In this document: in pieces, positions 1 to 11,064 of the stretch
Layout: the number at the start of each line of letters is the position of its first letter
Position numbering within the stretch: the stretch's first letter is position 1
Source of the DNA: Ehretia macrophylla
Taxonomy: Eukaryota; Streptophyta; Magnoliopsida; Boraginales; Ehretiaceae
Direction: 5' to 3'
Length of the DNA: 64,000 bases
NCBI GenBank assembly: GCA_037974665.1
Contig: CM075773.1
Coordinates: 48,748,080-48,812,079, forward strand
Program-made: the position numbers and the translations under genes
The notes under the pieces: model-generated
What the model was told of the DNA's origin: nothing
The model's input: the letters and a program-made list of their open reading frames with translations, nothing else
Database searches by the model: none

Positions 1-140
1 CAAATTTAGAATTATAGTTCAGTAGAGGCTAAAACACACAATTTAATATTTATATATGAATAATTTTTTTTTCTTTCAATGGAGGCTAAATTAATTTGCA
101 GCTTAAAAAAATAGACATTTTTAACAAAAAATTAGAATAC
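1..140 (+). repeat. Dispersed repeat, copy 1 (cut by window edge)
   Basis: This AT-rich block carries the phrase 'ttcagtagaggctaaaa', then an acacaattta segment, a T-run and 'gaggctaaattaattt'. Recognisably the same order of words recurs at 9668-9840 and 29653-29800, and weakly near 40380-40520, so it is a moderately diverged interspersed family. No coding sequence, terminal repeat or target duplication could be defined, so its class is unknown. Confidence 0.5.
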
Positions 141-1194
141 GCGGGGTTTGCAGCTCCCACTCATTTATTAATAGATCCTTATATGATGGGAGCTTAGATT
201 AATAAAAGGTCTTCAATTCAAGTCTCACCTGCACCAATTTAAAAACAAAAAGACTATCCACATGCAATATGCATTTGACTTTTCTCTAATGATAAGAAAA
301 ACTATTCACAATGAATTCCGTCTACACGTAAAGAAACGTAATACAAATAATAAATTAATATAAAAAACTTTTCTCTAATGTGAGTTTAATATACAACTCG
401 TGGATGCTAGAGATTTCTCTTCTAGTGAAGGATCTCCTGTTAATATTGTTGATGTGAACTGTTATGTGAGCTGTTTTACCACTCACATTGTTTTCTTTCA
501 AAGTTAGATTATTGCTCGACCACATACACAAAGAATATGCTTTTGACAACTATGAAGTTGGGAATGAATGCTTGTCGATTGTGGTTGAGTTATACTTCCT
601 TTCATGAGGACTAACGTTACAAGATTTCTTGAACCAGCTAAGCTTGAAATATTTAACATGTCAAAAAAGTTTATCTTTCAATGATCATTGTCTGAACTCT
701 GCCTTGTATAGGGTTATATGAGCCAGTTTTGATCAAAGCTCAATTTGCTTGTTCATAAGCTCTTTAGTTTGCCTATTCCCCTTCCCTCGGGTAGTGGATC
801 CAACCCTTTTCAAAACCTGTGTATAAGATAAGTTCATACAGTGAGGCTTTTTATTCTCCTTCATCAATTATCACCACTACATTATCACATTTTTTATTTA
901 TTATAACACTTAAAACTATTGCAAAAAAGTTATGCAACAATTTTTAAATTGTTGTATATAATCATTGTAAATTCTCTACAACAACGACTATTTTAAATAG
1001 TAAAAAATAGTTTAAAAAACCATTGCAATTAAATATAATTTTACAACCGTTACAAAAAAATAATCTCATGAACAATTATTTAAAAAAAATTTAAGCATTA
1101 CAAAAAGTTTTAGTTTATATAACAGTGAAAATACCGTAATTACAACAAAACATCTATCATAACAATTTTTTCAAATTTCAATCAAAGGATTGCA
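141..1194. other. Gene-free AT-rich intergenic DNA
   Basis: I see no supported gene here; the short open frames look random. From about 892 to 1165 there is a segment rich in caacaat/attgttg words pointing both ways. It could be a degenerate MITE, but I could not define its ends. Confidence 0.4.
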
Positions 1195-1661
1195 AAAGAC
1201 CACCTTATGAGATCATAGGCTACTCCACTTATTACCAATTGATTTTAAGATCGAACCCCAAGAATCTTAACATGGTATCAGAGTTAGGTCATTGGTCCAG
1301 TTTTAGTTATCCGCATGTAACCCATATCAAATTAGATTCACTTGTGTTCAATCTTTCACGTGTATCATGTTTCACGCATCTTTAATCTTTCACGTGTATC
1401 TCACGTGTGTTCAATCTTCTACATATGTTAATTTACCATGTGTATTCAATTTTTCAAGTGTGACCTATGTCAAAAATTTGGTTCATACATGTTCAATCTT
1501 TCACGTGTAACCCCTCTCAAATTAAGTCACACATGAGGGGAGTGTTAAAATATATACTTTCTCATGTAGAAAAATCATAAACTTTTAGGTCACTTTATAA
1601 GATTTTGAACTATTCCACTTACCACCAATTAATTTTAGAATGGAACTCAGTTATCTTAACA
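1195..1661 (+). mobile_element. Degenerate TRIM-type LTR element (plus sense)
   Basis: A 119-bp 3' LTR runs 1543-1661, from tgttaaaat to atcttaaca. The end of a diverged 5' LTR (…aatcttaaca) stops at 1272 and is followed immediately by TGGTATCAGAG (1273-1283), the usual primer-binding site for initiator-Met tRNA. A purine tract (gaggggag) ends just before the 3' LTR. The internal part is only about 270 bp, non-coding, with many cacgtgt words. This is the TRIM architecture, and the sequence is related to the better preserved array at 6270-7099. The start of the 5' LTR is uncertain. Confidence 0.6.
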
Positions 1662-2103
1662 GTGCTCTATATCTTACCAGAGGTGAGTAGAATTGTCGGG
1701 TAGTAACCTATGTGTGTGTGTATATATATATGTCACATACTGCCGTTGACCAGGTGGTGAGTAAAGGTGATTCACTTGTCGCCGGAGTCACAAGTGGTGC
1801 AGAGAGGAGCTTGAACTCAGACTTACTAAACCGAACGAATTTTGATCTAAGCGATCAATCTGTGGATTCAGCTTATTACAAAAGTTTGATACCCTAGTTA
1901 GTTCTTGATTTTTCACGTGTTTAACAAATATGTTCCTTATTTTTTAACTCTTGTAATTTATTACATCGTTAGTTTTTTTACTCTCTTTCTATTAAAAAAA
2001 TAATGGTAAAATTATTATTTTTTCTCGAACTACATGACTTTATCGTTACATTTTCAATAGAGAAGACCGAAATGACTAACTTAGTCGCTATAAAGTTATT
2101 TAC

Positions 2104-3060
2104 GCTCCATTTGTTTGCCGTAAAATATTTTCCTGATTTTTCAGTGTTTGATAACACTATAAAATTGGTCAATTGAAAAATATTTTTCAGTCAAAAGAAA
2201 ATATTTAATTGAAATGAGTGAAAAATATTTTCATGTCCTCTATGAACAGAAAATATTTTCTACTCATTCTACCCCATCTTCACCCACCCCAACCCAACCC
2301 CCCACCCGACCCCACCCGACCCCCACCCCGACCCCCACCCCGTCACATTCTTAATTATTTATTATTAAATAAAAATAATTAATTTAATAATATAATAATA
2401 TAATAATATAATAAAAAAATTATTTATTTAATAATAAAAAATATAATAAATTTTAATTTAATGTCTAATAAATTAATTTAACTAATAATTAATCAATAAT
2501 AATTAACTTACTAACTAACTAATTATTTAATTAATTTAAGATTTTTATTTATTTAATAACTATTAATCAATTATTTATCTAATTTTATAAATTAATAATA
2601 ATAGATTGAAACATTAACTAAATTAATAATATTAGTTAATTAATTAATTAATAATAACATATTTATTTTATATTAAAATTAATTAATTTTAGTTTAATAA
2701 CTAATAAATTATTAAATTAATAATTATTATTTTTAACTAATTTAATATTTTTATTTATTTACTAAATATTAATTAATTATTTATCTAATTTTATATATTA
2801 ACAATATTTAATCAATCAATCATTATTAATTGATTAAATTATTAATTAATTAAAATTTTATTTTATTAATAATTTTTTAAATTTATTTTTTAATTAATTA
2901 ATTATTAATATTTTTTTATAGAAATTAATAAACAAATAGAATAAATCAATTTTTTACCATTATATCCAAACACCAAAAAATATTCTGTTTTTCAGAGAAA
3001 TATTTTTTCTTTAAAAATATTTTCCATTAGCAAGTTATTTTACGGCAAATAAAAGCCTTA
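2104..3060. mobile_element. Probable fold-back element with AT-rich core
   Basis: The left edge has 'tttgccgtaaaata' (about 2113-2126) and the right edge its reverse complement 'tattttacggcaaa' (about 3037-3050). Similar aaaatatttt words continue inward on both sides. The core from about 2345 to 2930 is almost pure A/T made of ttaattaataat words; left of it is a C-rich tract. No coding capacity was found, and no convincing target duplication, so the exact ends and the superfamily are open. Confidence 0.4.
2278..2345 (+). repeat. C-rich low-complexity tract
   Basis: Repeats of CCCCACCCGACC-like words. The opposite strand has many G3-G5 runs with short spacers, compatible with G-quadruplex formation. 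Confidence 0.7.
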
Positions 3061-3173
3061 AACATAAGATTTTGAAAATAAGAGACTTGTTTATCAAATA
3101 TGGTAAAAATCACCGAATAGCTAGTGTATTTACCCTATTACAGATCTACAAGAAAATGGAGAAAGTACTCTCA

Positions 3174-3299
3174 AGTGTGATTCTGAAGAATTAAATACAT
3201 TATTCAGTACTCTCAAATGTGATTCTGAAGAATTAAATACATTATTCAGTACTCTCAAGTGTGATTCTGAAGAATTGAATACATTATTCATTATACTGG
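3174..3299 (+). repeat. Tandem repeat, 3 x 42 bp
   Basis: Three copies of a 42-bp unit beginning agtactctca and ending cattattc lie directly head to tail, differing at only two or three positions. No gene is associated with it. Confidence 0.9.
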
Positions 3300-5049
3300 C
3301 CGGCTTGTATACTGGATTTATCTAACATCTCTAACCACTTCTTGAATTTATTTATTTTCCTTCTTTGAGTATAAATGATTCGATTTTGTGTAATTGATAA
3401 TACAAGAGACTGTAGAGGCCTTGATGGCAATCAAATTCTGGTGAAAGTCGAGATTGAAGTTCTTCCCTTATTAGAACACTCAGTCCCACATTGATTCTGT
3501 GAGGATGCACGTTTAGTTTATAATAACTTAAATTCTTTATATATTATTGTTACCACAAACTTAAACATTTCGGCCCAGTTAATTAACTTGACAAACTAAT
3601 AGTTGTATCTGAACTGTTACCTCTATATTCTTTGAGGGATTTGACCAGTTCTTGAGTTTGCTTCCTCAAGATGAAAACAATAAATAAAAATAATAATTTT
3701 TTTTTAATAATTTAAACTTTTAGATTAAGTGCTCACTTAATATAGTATTGGAGTATAGGTGCCAAAAAGGTCATGAGTTTACTGTCTAGTTATGTTTATT
3801 TACGTGTAAACTTACTCACTTCAAATGTCGACTCTTGTATTTAAAACTACTTTTTAAAATTGAGTCACATGTGAGAGTATTGGATTATATAATTCTTTTA
3901 CATAAAAATGTCATAAACTAAATAACTATCTTATAAAATCTTAGTATACTCTTAGTATCAGATGAGTTTAGAATAAAGTCTCGTAATTCTTTTAACATTA
4001 TGAGATGAAAGAGGTTTCAAACTTACTGCGAAAACCGGTTACTAGATGAATAAATAATAAAATATGCATTGCTGTAGCTGGAACCACATGTTGACCATTT
4101 ATCATGAAGATACATTGATGTTGGCTGTGACTGCAACAGCTAAAATGGGCACATGGCTGAGAATTTGATGATCAATATTGTAGGTCTCAGCTTTGTCTGA
4201 CCATATTGTTTTAGGCACATCTATGATAAATGGTTTTAGATACTATCGAAAGAAAAAACAAGGGTGATATTGAACAACACCGTTAAATCGTACATCGCCA
4301 CATCAAGAAAAAACAAGGGTGAGACTGGAAAACAACTGGCACGCCAACCTGTTCTGTTGATATAGTTCACTCTTGGCTCAAATGGTTATTCAAATTAAAT
4401 TAAGTTTTATTTAATTAGATGGGTCAATTATATGAATTTGATAGTACTATTTATTATGTCGAGGAAGAGTCATCTCGTTTATTAATTCTATGCAAGTGTG
4501 AATTCATTCACAGGCCAGCGGGTGTTGTCTATAGTTCACTCATGGCTTAAATGGTTGTTCAAACTAAATTAAATTTTATCCTACTAAATGGGGTTAGTTA
4601 TATGCATCTGACAACACCACTCATTTGTGTCAAGGAAGAGTTGTCTCATCTATTAGTTAGAGGAGCTAAATTTTAGGGAGTACATGTATTTTCATCCCCC
4701 ACTGGCTTCAAGAATGAAATTATTAAAAAGTGAGTTGGTGCTACATTTGATGAAATATGTGTATATTTATAAGGTATTTTTAGATTGAAAAATTAATTTA
4801 ACCCCTATTGAAAAAAGTTGTCCATATATATAAGAGTACTAAATTGTATGTTTTTTGCCGCTATTGAATAATAATCTTGGATTCACCCTTGACTCGATGC
4901 GCACACAATTTCGCTTGAATGTTTTCATTTAACTTATTTTAGATCTACTTTGCTCATCTCCGATATTTTACATCTATACTTTTACACCTTCTAATAAATA
5001 TCTCTGCAAATTGTCCCTTAACATATCCATTCGGGTAAAACCAAGACTG
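3300..5049. other. Intergenic DNA with an old direct duplication
   Basis: No gene was found. A segment at about 4362-4487 (atagttcactc … gaggaagagt) is repeated in diverged form at about 4531-4657. Around 3868-3990 there are weak remnants of the TRIM family seen elsewhere in the window (cacatgtgagagt, atttcttttacat, cataaact). Confidence 0.4.
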
Positions 5050-5230
5050 GGGAAAGAACAATGCCCTACATAATTAGGTTCTGTAAACCCCCACCAACTT
5101 AGATACTCCATTGAAATTTAATTCGACATAATTAGGTTCTGTAAACCCCCATCAACTTAGCAACATAATTAATTAGGTTCTGTAAACCCCCATCAACTTA
5201 GCTACTCTATTGAAATTTAATTCGACAAGT
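5050..5230 (+). repeat. Irregular tandem repeat (aggttctgtaaaccccc)
   Basis: The phrase attaggttctgtaaaccccc followed by 'caacttag' occurs three times within 180 bp with spacing of about 50-60 bp. Two of the copies share a longer tail ending 'attgaaatttaattcgaca'. Confidence 0.75.
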
Positions 5231-6264
5231 GAGCTTCTTACATCATGAAATAATCAACCACAATGAATGACTTCATATTCTCCGCAGAGTTTGAAAAATA
5301 TGCTTGTCAATATTGAAGAAAATCAATCATCAATAAACGGATGTTGATATTAACCTACCCAGACTATTTAATTTGAATGGTTTTAACTTAGGCCAAAAAA
5401 AAAAAATTAAAGGCACAATCACAATCCTCAATGAGAAGTCTTACACAGGCATCAAAAAGTCGAGTAGAATGGTCAAATAATGACTTATTATATTCAAAGG
5501 TTTTAAGTTCGAATCATGGTATCGCCCTCCATTGTAAGTCTTAAACAGGCTAAACAGTGAATGCCAATGAATAGTACTAGTTGCAAATTTAGGGTGTCGT
5601 CTAATAACTTATTGTAACTATAGGTGTTAAATTCAAATTTATATTTTTTCATAACAATTATTGTCTAATATTTGACTAACTTAAAGTATATATTAAGACA
5701 AACTGTTATACTACGATACTTATAGTCTTAGAGTAGATTTAACATGACCGTGTCTAAACTAAATTCTTCATAATAAAAAGAAAAAACTTTAGGTTGACCA
5801 ACCTTAGCAGATGTACAAGTGCCAACTTCTAATTGAAGCCAAGTTTCGCCACCTTTACTTCTTTTTTTTAGTATTTTCCATTTTTGTGAAAAAATAAATT
5901 GCATTTGGCTGCCGAATTTGTACATGATAGTGAAATATTGTACAGTTCAGGAAATTTGTGGCATGCAGCCTTCCAACAAAGATAAGTGGAGCTGTCACCA
6001 TTCATTGTCATCGTTTTATTTTTATTTTTATGTTTTATGATGACGAATTTTCTTTACACAAAATTATATTAGATTTACCTTCAAAATTATAAATTCCAAG
6101 CATAATAATAGGTCCCAACACATGCATTCATCTTCATCTTTGAATTTGAAAGATCAGAGCTCTCTTTACTCCTATAATTTTATCACCATCCCTGTGCAGC
6201 TGAAAGCATTAAAAAGTTCAGGGGAGATTATTCTCCCTTCATATTTATGTTACTTTTGATACCT
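5231..6264. other. Gene-free intergenic DNA
   Basis: AT-rich sequence with short random frames only. I see nothing that I can support as a gene or element. Confidence 0.4.
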
Positions 6265-6269
6265 TTGAA

Positions 6270-7099
6270 TGTTAAGAATCCTGAGGTTTCATCTTAAAAT
6301 CAATTGGTGCCAAGTGGAGTGGCCCAAGATCTTATATGGTGGATTTGGAGTTGGTGATTTTTCGATATGAGACAAGTGTTATATTCTAACACTCCCACTC
6401 ACGTGTGACCTGATTTGAGAGGAGTCACACGTGGAAGAGTTTCTGATTTTTCGATGTGGGAGGAATGTATATTCCAACACCCCCCCTCACGTGTAACCCG
6501 GAGAGAACCCAGAAATGAGAGTTGACACTGTCAGCGAGAGCGACACGCAAGAGACAGATGGGTCACACGTGGCAAGACATGAAAGATGAACAAGACTAGA
6601 CCATGGGCCTAACTCTGATACCATGTTAAGAATCCTGAGGTTCCAACTTAAAACCAATTGGTGCCAAGTGGAGTGGTCCAAGATCTTATATGGCAGACTT
6701 GGAGTTTCTGATTTTCCGATATGGGACAAGTGTTATATTCTAACACTCCCCATCACGTGTGATTTGATTTGAGAGGAGCCTCTGGTGGAAAAGTTTCTGA
6801 TTTTCCGATGTGGGAGGAATGTATATTCCAACACCCCCCCTCACGTGTGACCCGGAGAGAATTCGGAAACGAGAGCCGACATTGTCAGCGAGAGCGACAC
6901 GAAAAAGACAGATGGGTCACACGTGGCAAGACATGAAAGATGAACAAGACTAGACCATGGGCCTAGCTCTGATACCATGGTAAGAATTCTGAGGTTCCAA
7001 CTTAAAACTAATTGGTGCCAAGTGGAGTGACCCAAGATCTTATATAGCGAATTTGGAGTTGGTGATATTCTGATATGGAACAAGTGTTATATTCTAACA
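6270..7099 (-). mobile_element. Tandem TRIM retrotransposon, three LTRs
   Basis: On the minus strand the order is LTR - PBS - internal - LTR - PBS - internal - LTR. The three LTRs lie at 6978-7099, 6624-6745 and 6270-6391, each exactly 122 bp, giving a period of 354 bp twice. Read in the minus direction, each of the two upstream LTRs is followed directly by TGGTATCAGAG (6967-6977, 6613-6623), the initiator-Met primer-binding site. Purine tracts with G4-G7 precede the next LTR. The direct repeat TTGAA flanks the whole array (6265-6269 and 7100-7104), so it sits as one insertion. There is no gag or pol. Each internal part also holds a ~43-bp piece of an LTR start (6437-6479, 6791-6833) next to a second purine tract. 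The paired 80-codon frames inside are a by-product of the duplication. Confidence 0.85.
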
Positions 7100-7104
7100 T
7101 TGAA

Positions 7105-8039
7105 TGTAAAATTAGGGTTTTTTTTTTTTTTTTTTTTTTTTTTGTCCTTGCCTAATGGTGTAAGTTAATGTGCATGATCCCATGACAATTAATGGCGTAT
7201 TTTAATATTAATTATCTTTAACCTCTTAAAGAGTTCTGTAGGCATTATAGGTGAAATGTGAATCCATAGGACTATGCTTGATATAACTCACCTGTATGAG
7301 GGTGGAATTGGGATGGCTTCCTTTATGAGAATTGGTAGGATAAAGTGCATTGTCATAATGTGTTTGGCTTAATACGCTTACAACCTCTCGTTGAGAATGT
7401 GATGTTCTCGTTAGAGATACATATTCATTCAAAACCAATTAGACAGTGTAATATTTTAGAGGTGACTTGCATTTTACTTAGTTCTCATACTTACATTAGG
7501 TGTCGTTCTAATACCATTTTGTTACATCTCGAACTTCAGACTATACAAGCGAAATATCAAGATATCAATGAAAATCTTGAAATAAATTTAGTTAAGGGTT
7601 AGACTATTGAATCTTGATTCTCGAAAGTGACATCTTCGTACCTATAGCACTATAACAATATTTTGTATCTGAAAAACCTTTTTTGACTTGACATGCATAT
7701 AGTTGTTTTAATTTATCCTACATACTAGTGTTTGACAGAAAAAGGTAAGGAATTAGGATCATCTCCTAGTGTCTATGATCACTACTGTCTTTTAGTAATT
7801 AGAAGATAGAAATTCTCTCATTCATCTGCTATATGTATAAAATTGATCATTTTTTTTGAAATTCTAATTTCTCCCTTTTTTGTTTTATTTTTTTATTCCT
7901 CTACTTTTCCCTTTTCTCCCTCTCATCTCAATTATTCAATATATAGCAAGACTTTATCTCCTATTCATTCTTAGTGTGGTCCGACATACAATAATGTTAA
8001 GAAGGATTAAATGTGCGTGGTCCATTAACCAAATGGTTG
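7105..8039. other. Gene-free intergenic DNA
   Basis: A run of about 25 T stands at 7118-7143. The rest is AT-rich sequence with short frames and no recognisable gene. Confidence 0.4.
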
Positions 8040-8048
8040 TAGTTGAAA

Positions 8049-8439
8049 GGGAAAATTTCACAAATAGTCCCTGTTTATTTTAAATTTATCTTTATTATTT
8101 AAAATTAGTTAATTTAGTTCCTATTGTTTCTCAAAAAAATTTAAATATGTCCATATTATTCACAGTTATCTAATTTAGTTTTTATTATTTTTTAAAAAAT
8201 TAATTTAGTCCCTATTATTTTTTAAAAAAAACCAATTTAATCTCGCATATGATCCTTATTTGGAGACTATATAGAAAATTTTATAAAAAATAATATATAC
8301 TAAATTGACTAATTTTAAACAATAAAGATGAATTAATTTTTTAAAAAAAATAAATAAAAATTAAATAAACAAATTTTGAATAATAAAAACGAATTAAAAA
8401 AATTTAAAAAACAATAGGGACCATTTGTGACATTTTCCC
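8049..8439. mobile_element. Mutator-like MITE (391 bp)
   Basis: Terminal inverted repeats of about 30 bp start GGGAAAATTTCACAAAT on the left and, on the opposite strand, GGGAAAATGTCACAAAT at the right end. A perfect 9-bp direct repeat TAGTTGAAA flanks it (8040-8048, 8440-8448); that length is typical of Mutator-like elements. The interior is AT-rich and non-coding, with sub-terminal repeats of 'agtccctatt'. Confidence 0.85.
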
Positions 8440-8984
8440 TAGTTGAAAAGAGTCATATCATTTTCTTGTATCCTTCCCCATAAAAACTAGGTAATCAGCT
8501 TATTAGCGTGCCAATATATATGACAGCTCATACCAAATTTGACGTCACTAATTAATTAAGCTTATTGAAAGACTCTTTAAATATAATACTATGTATTCGT
8601 ACATCGTATATTACTTCATGGGGATGTTTTGGTGGTGGTGTATGAAGTGTTATATTATTTTATTATAATTATATCAATAATTTATAAATATTAAATATTA
8701 TTTATAACATTATATTATTATATAAGTGTCATATAAAATTTGACCTATGACTTATGTGTTCAAAGGTAAGATTGTACATCGTATATTTTTTTGGATGGGA
8801 GTTAGGAGATAAGAGGCTAGGAGCGGTTTATAATATCATAATGTTATAAACAAAATTTTATGATTGAGAATTATTTATATTATTTAATTATAATTGTATC
8901 AATAATATGTAACATTATAATATTATGAGAAAATAGATTCTCGAGCGAATACCCCTACATAATCTTTTATAAGGTAGTCTAGCT
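8440..8984. other. Intergenic DNA upstream of the BAHD-like gene
   Basis: AT-rich sequence. Two diverged segments with 'ttataattatatcaataat' (near 8660 and 8890) suggest an old duplication. I recognise nothing else before the TATA box at 8985. Confidence 0.35.
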
Positions 8985-8992
8985 TATAAATA
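8985..8992 (+). promoter_or_regulatory. TATA box of the BAHD-like gene
   Basis: TATAAATA stands 38 bp before the ATG at 9030. This would place transcription start about 15 bp before the start codon, a short but possible leader. Confidence 0.45.
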
Positions 8993-9029
8993 GCCTAGTT
9001 ACGACCTCAACTAATTATCAGAGTTATTC

Positions 9030-10785
9030 ATGAAGGCAACTTGCAATGAAAGTGGTGCCAAAACATTCTTTGGCTCCAAATTGCATATAGAAGCAATCCA
9101 AAGTGTTATTCCAACGAAGCAAACTGATCATACAAGACATTCACACAGGGTGTTAATCCCTGATCACACTCTTGGTTCAACCATTTTCCAAAGGCGTTTC
9201 GAAATCGTATTGTTCTACAACAAGGCCATGGATGAGGCTTCTGGTTGGTTGATGGCAGGTTGGATCAAAGAGTCGTTGGGTAGTGCACTATCAGAAGAAC
9301 CGATATTTGCTGGAAGGCTTCGAAGAAGCGAAGATGGCGATGGAGGCTCAGAAGTTGTTGCAAATGATTCTGGTGTCAGATTGGTGGAGGCAAGCATTTC
9401 AATGGACTTGGTAGAGTTTCTTGATTTGAAGGAGAAGACAGAAGCAGAAACTCAACTTGTCTACTGGGAGAATATTAATGAACAAAATCCTCAATTTTCC
9501 CCATTATTTTATGTTCAAGTAAGTAGTAAAGTGGCTAGTGAAAACTCCAAATGTTTTAGTGTAAGCATAAACTTTTGGATAGATTGCACGATACCCCTGT
9601 GATATATTTAAGTGCACTCTTTAAAATGGTCCAAAACCTCTTTCATACAACCTCTTTCTGACGGACATGAGAGAATTCAGAATTTTTATTCAATAGAGAC
9701 TAAAAACAAACAATTTAACTCTCATATATAGACAATTTTTTTTTCAGTGAGTCTAAATTAATTTTTTAATATAAAAATATTTTAAAAATACACATATTTT
9801 TAAAAAATACAAATTTAAAACTCTCGTTAATAGCCCTGGTCCGCCCCACTAGCGCCAAGCTAAATTTGCCCCTGCTGACGGGCCTTCTTTCCTCTACTTA
9901 CTCGTGCTTCTGAGATTGCTAGCAATTTGCTATTGATTGATTCACCAATCCACGTCTTAGAGCGAGGAAGACCCTTTTTCCATCATCCAAGTCCATCTCC
10001 GGCCCCCTTCTTCCTAAAGCCCCGCTCCAGTCTGCTCCTTTATCAGTCTTCTAGTCAACTCCCCATTCACCTTTTGTCAGTGTTTAGTTAAAATTGCACG
10101 TACATATTAGTTAGTTGTCAGGCCTGCTGGTGACATGTTTTAGTGTGTTTTTTTCCAGGTGACAAACTTCAAGTGTGGAGGATTCTCAATTGGAATTAGC
10201 TGCAGCCTCCTTGTGGCAGATCCACTTGCCATGATAAGCTTCGTCAAGAAATGGTCTGATATTCACAGCAACATCGTCTCACGCACTGATACGCCGAAAA
10301 CACCTATATTTTACCTCCTCAATCTCAGAAGAACTGGCTGTTATCCATCTCTGTCAATTGATTCGAGCTCGCGGGCGAAGGCCGGCCAAAGTATGATCTT
10401 CAAGCTTGACAGCAAAAGTTCAAATTTGAATGATGAAATTTACAACAATCTTGCAGCAAAATGCATTCATGAGGCAGAAAAAAGTCTTGGTGTAAAAACA
10501 GCTTCAGATTTCTCATTGTTCTTGAAAGACACATCTGGAAATGTGAAGGTCGAAAACATTTCCAGAGAAGCAATTGATCATCAGAAGCCATCTGAAAGTA
10601 TTAATGGATTCATTTCTGCAAGCTGGGATGATTTAGAGGTTGATAAAGTGTGCTTCAGTGAAGTAACAAAGCCATCTCATGTTTCAAGTTGGATCAACTC
10701 AATTTTTGAACAAGGTCTGGTGATGATTTTTCCATCTTCTGGAGATGGTTTAGGAATGAACATTATAGTCACACTTCCTAGCTAG
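9030..10785 (+). CDS. BAHD-family acyltransferase-like protein, catalytic His absent
   Basis: Two exons, 9030-9518 and 10159-10785, join in phase 0 across a GT-AG intron (donor gtaagt, acceptor ttttccag) to give 371 residues. The segment around the junction (FYVQVTNFKCGGFSIGI, about residues 160-176) is the strand that leads to the BAHD active site. The HXXXD motif that should follow reads LLVAD (180-184): Asp184 is kept but the catalytic His is Leu. The DFGWG motif is replaced by a SWDDLEV segment near 318-324. Family members usually have 420-460 residues, so this one is short. Enzymes of this family move acyl groups from CoA thioesters to alcohols or amines in the cytosol, but this protein probably does not do so by the usual mechanism. 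CER2-type BAHD proteins act in wax elongation without normal catalysis, so a non-enzymatic role is possible. It may also be a decaying copy. The frame is open throughout and splicing is clean, which favours expression. Confidence 0.75.
9668..9840 (+). repeat. Dispersed repeat, copy 2 (in the BAHD-like intron)
   Basis: Same word order as the copy at the window start ('attcaatagagactaaaa', 'acaatttaa', T-run, 'gagtctaaattaatttt'). It lies within intron 1 of the BAHD-like gene. The remaining intron is AT-rich with a more GC-rich patch at 9840-10080 of unknown origin. Confidence 0.5.
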
Positions 10786-11054
10786 CCCGGATGAAGCTAG
10801 CTAATGAATAATAATTCCGTCATTGTGTTTCTATGTCATTCGGGTGATGTTAGCTAATGAATAGTGTAAAAGTAATTTATTCGATATGCACGACCAATAG
10901 TACCTATCACTATCATCACTATTTTCACCGTTCACTTATCTTATAATATTACTTTTTCTTGTATGATCATAATATTATTATAAGAAGATTTTTTTTCTTA
11001 GTGTATACGTGTTTCCAAACCTCTTTTCTGTGCCTAACTCCTGCTTTTTTACAA
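10786..11054. other. 3' flank of the BAHD-like gene
   Basis: The phrase gctagctaatgaatagt occurs in two diverged copies just after the stop codon (about 10795-10865). I could not choose a polyadenylation signal. Confidence 0.3.
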
Positions 11055-11064
11055 TTTTATTGTG

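Noticed and set aside
892..1165. Possible CACTA-derived MITE (cactacatt…)
   Set aside because: No matching right end and no 3-bp target duplication could be found; kept only as a remark.
4094..4234. Possible microRNA-like hairpin (accatttatcat … atgataaatggt)
   Set aside because: Only 12 paired bases at the ends and poor pairing between; not enough for a microRNA precursor.
6613..6623. ctctgatacca read as part of a tRNA gene
   Set aside because: It is the primer-binding site complementary to initiator-Met tRNA next to an LTR; no tRNA fold surrounds it.
6487..7083. Two similar 80-codon frames in the TRIM array
   Set aside because: They are duplicated because the element is duplicated; they span the LTR/internal border, and TRIMs are non-coding.
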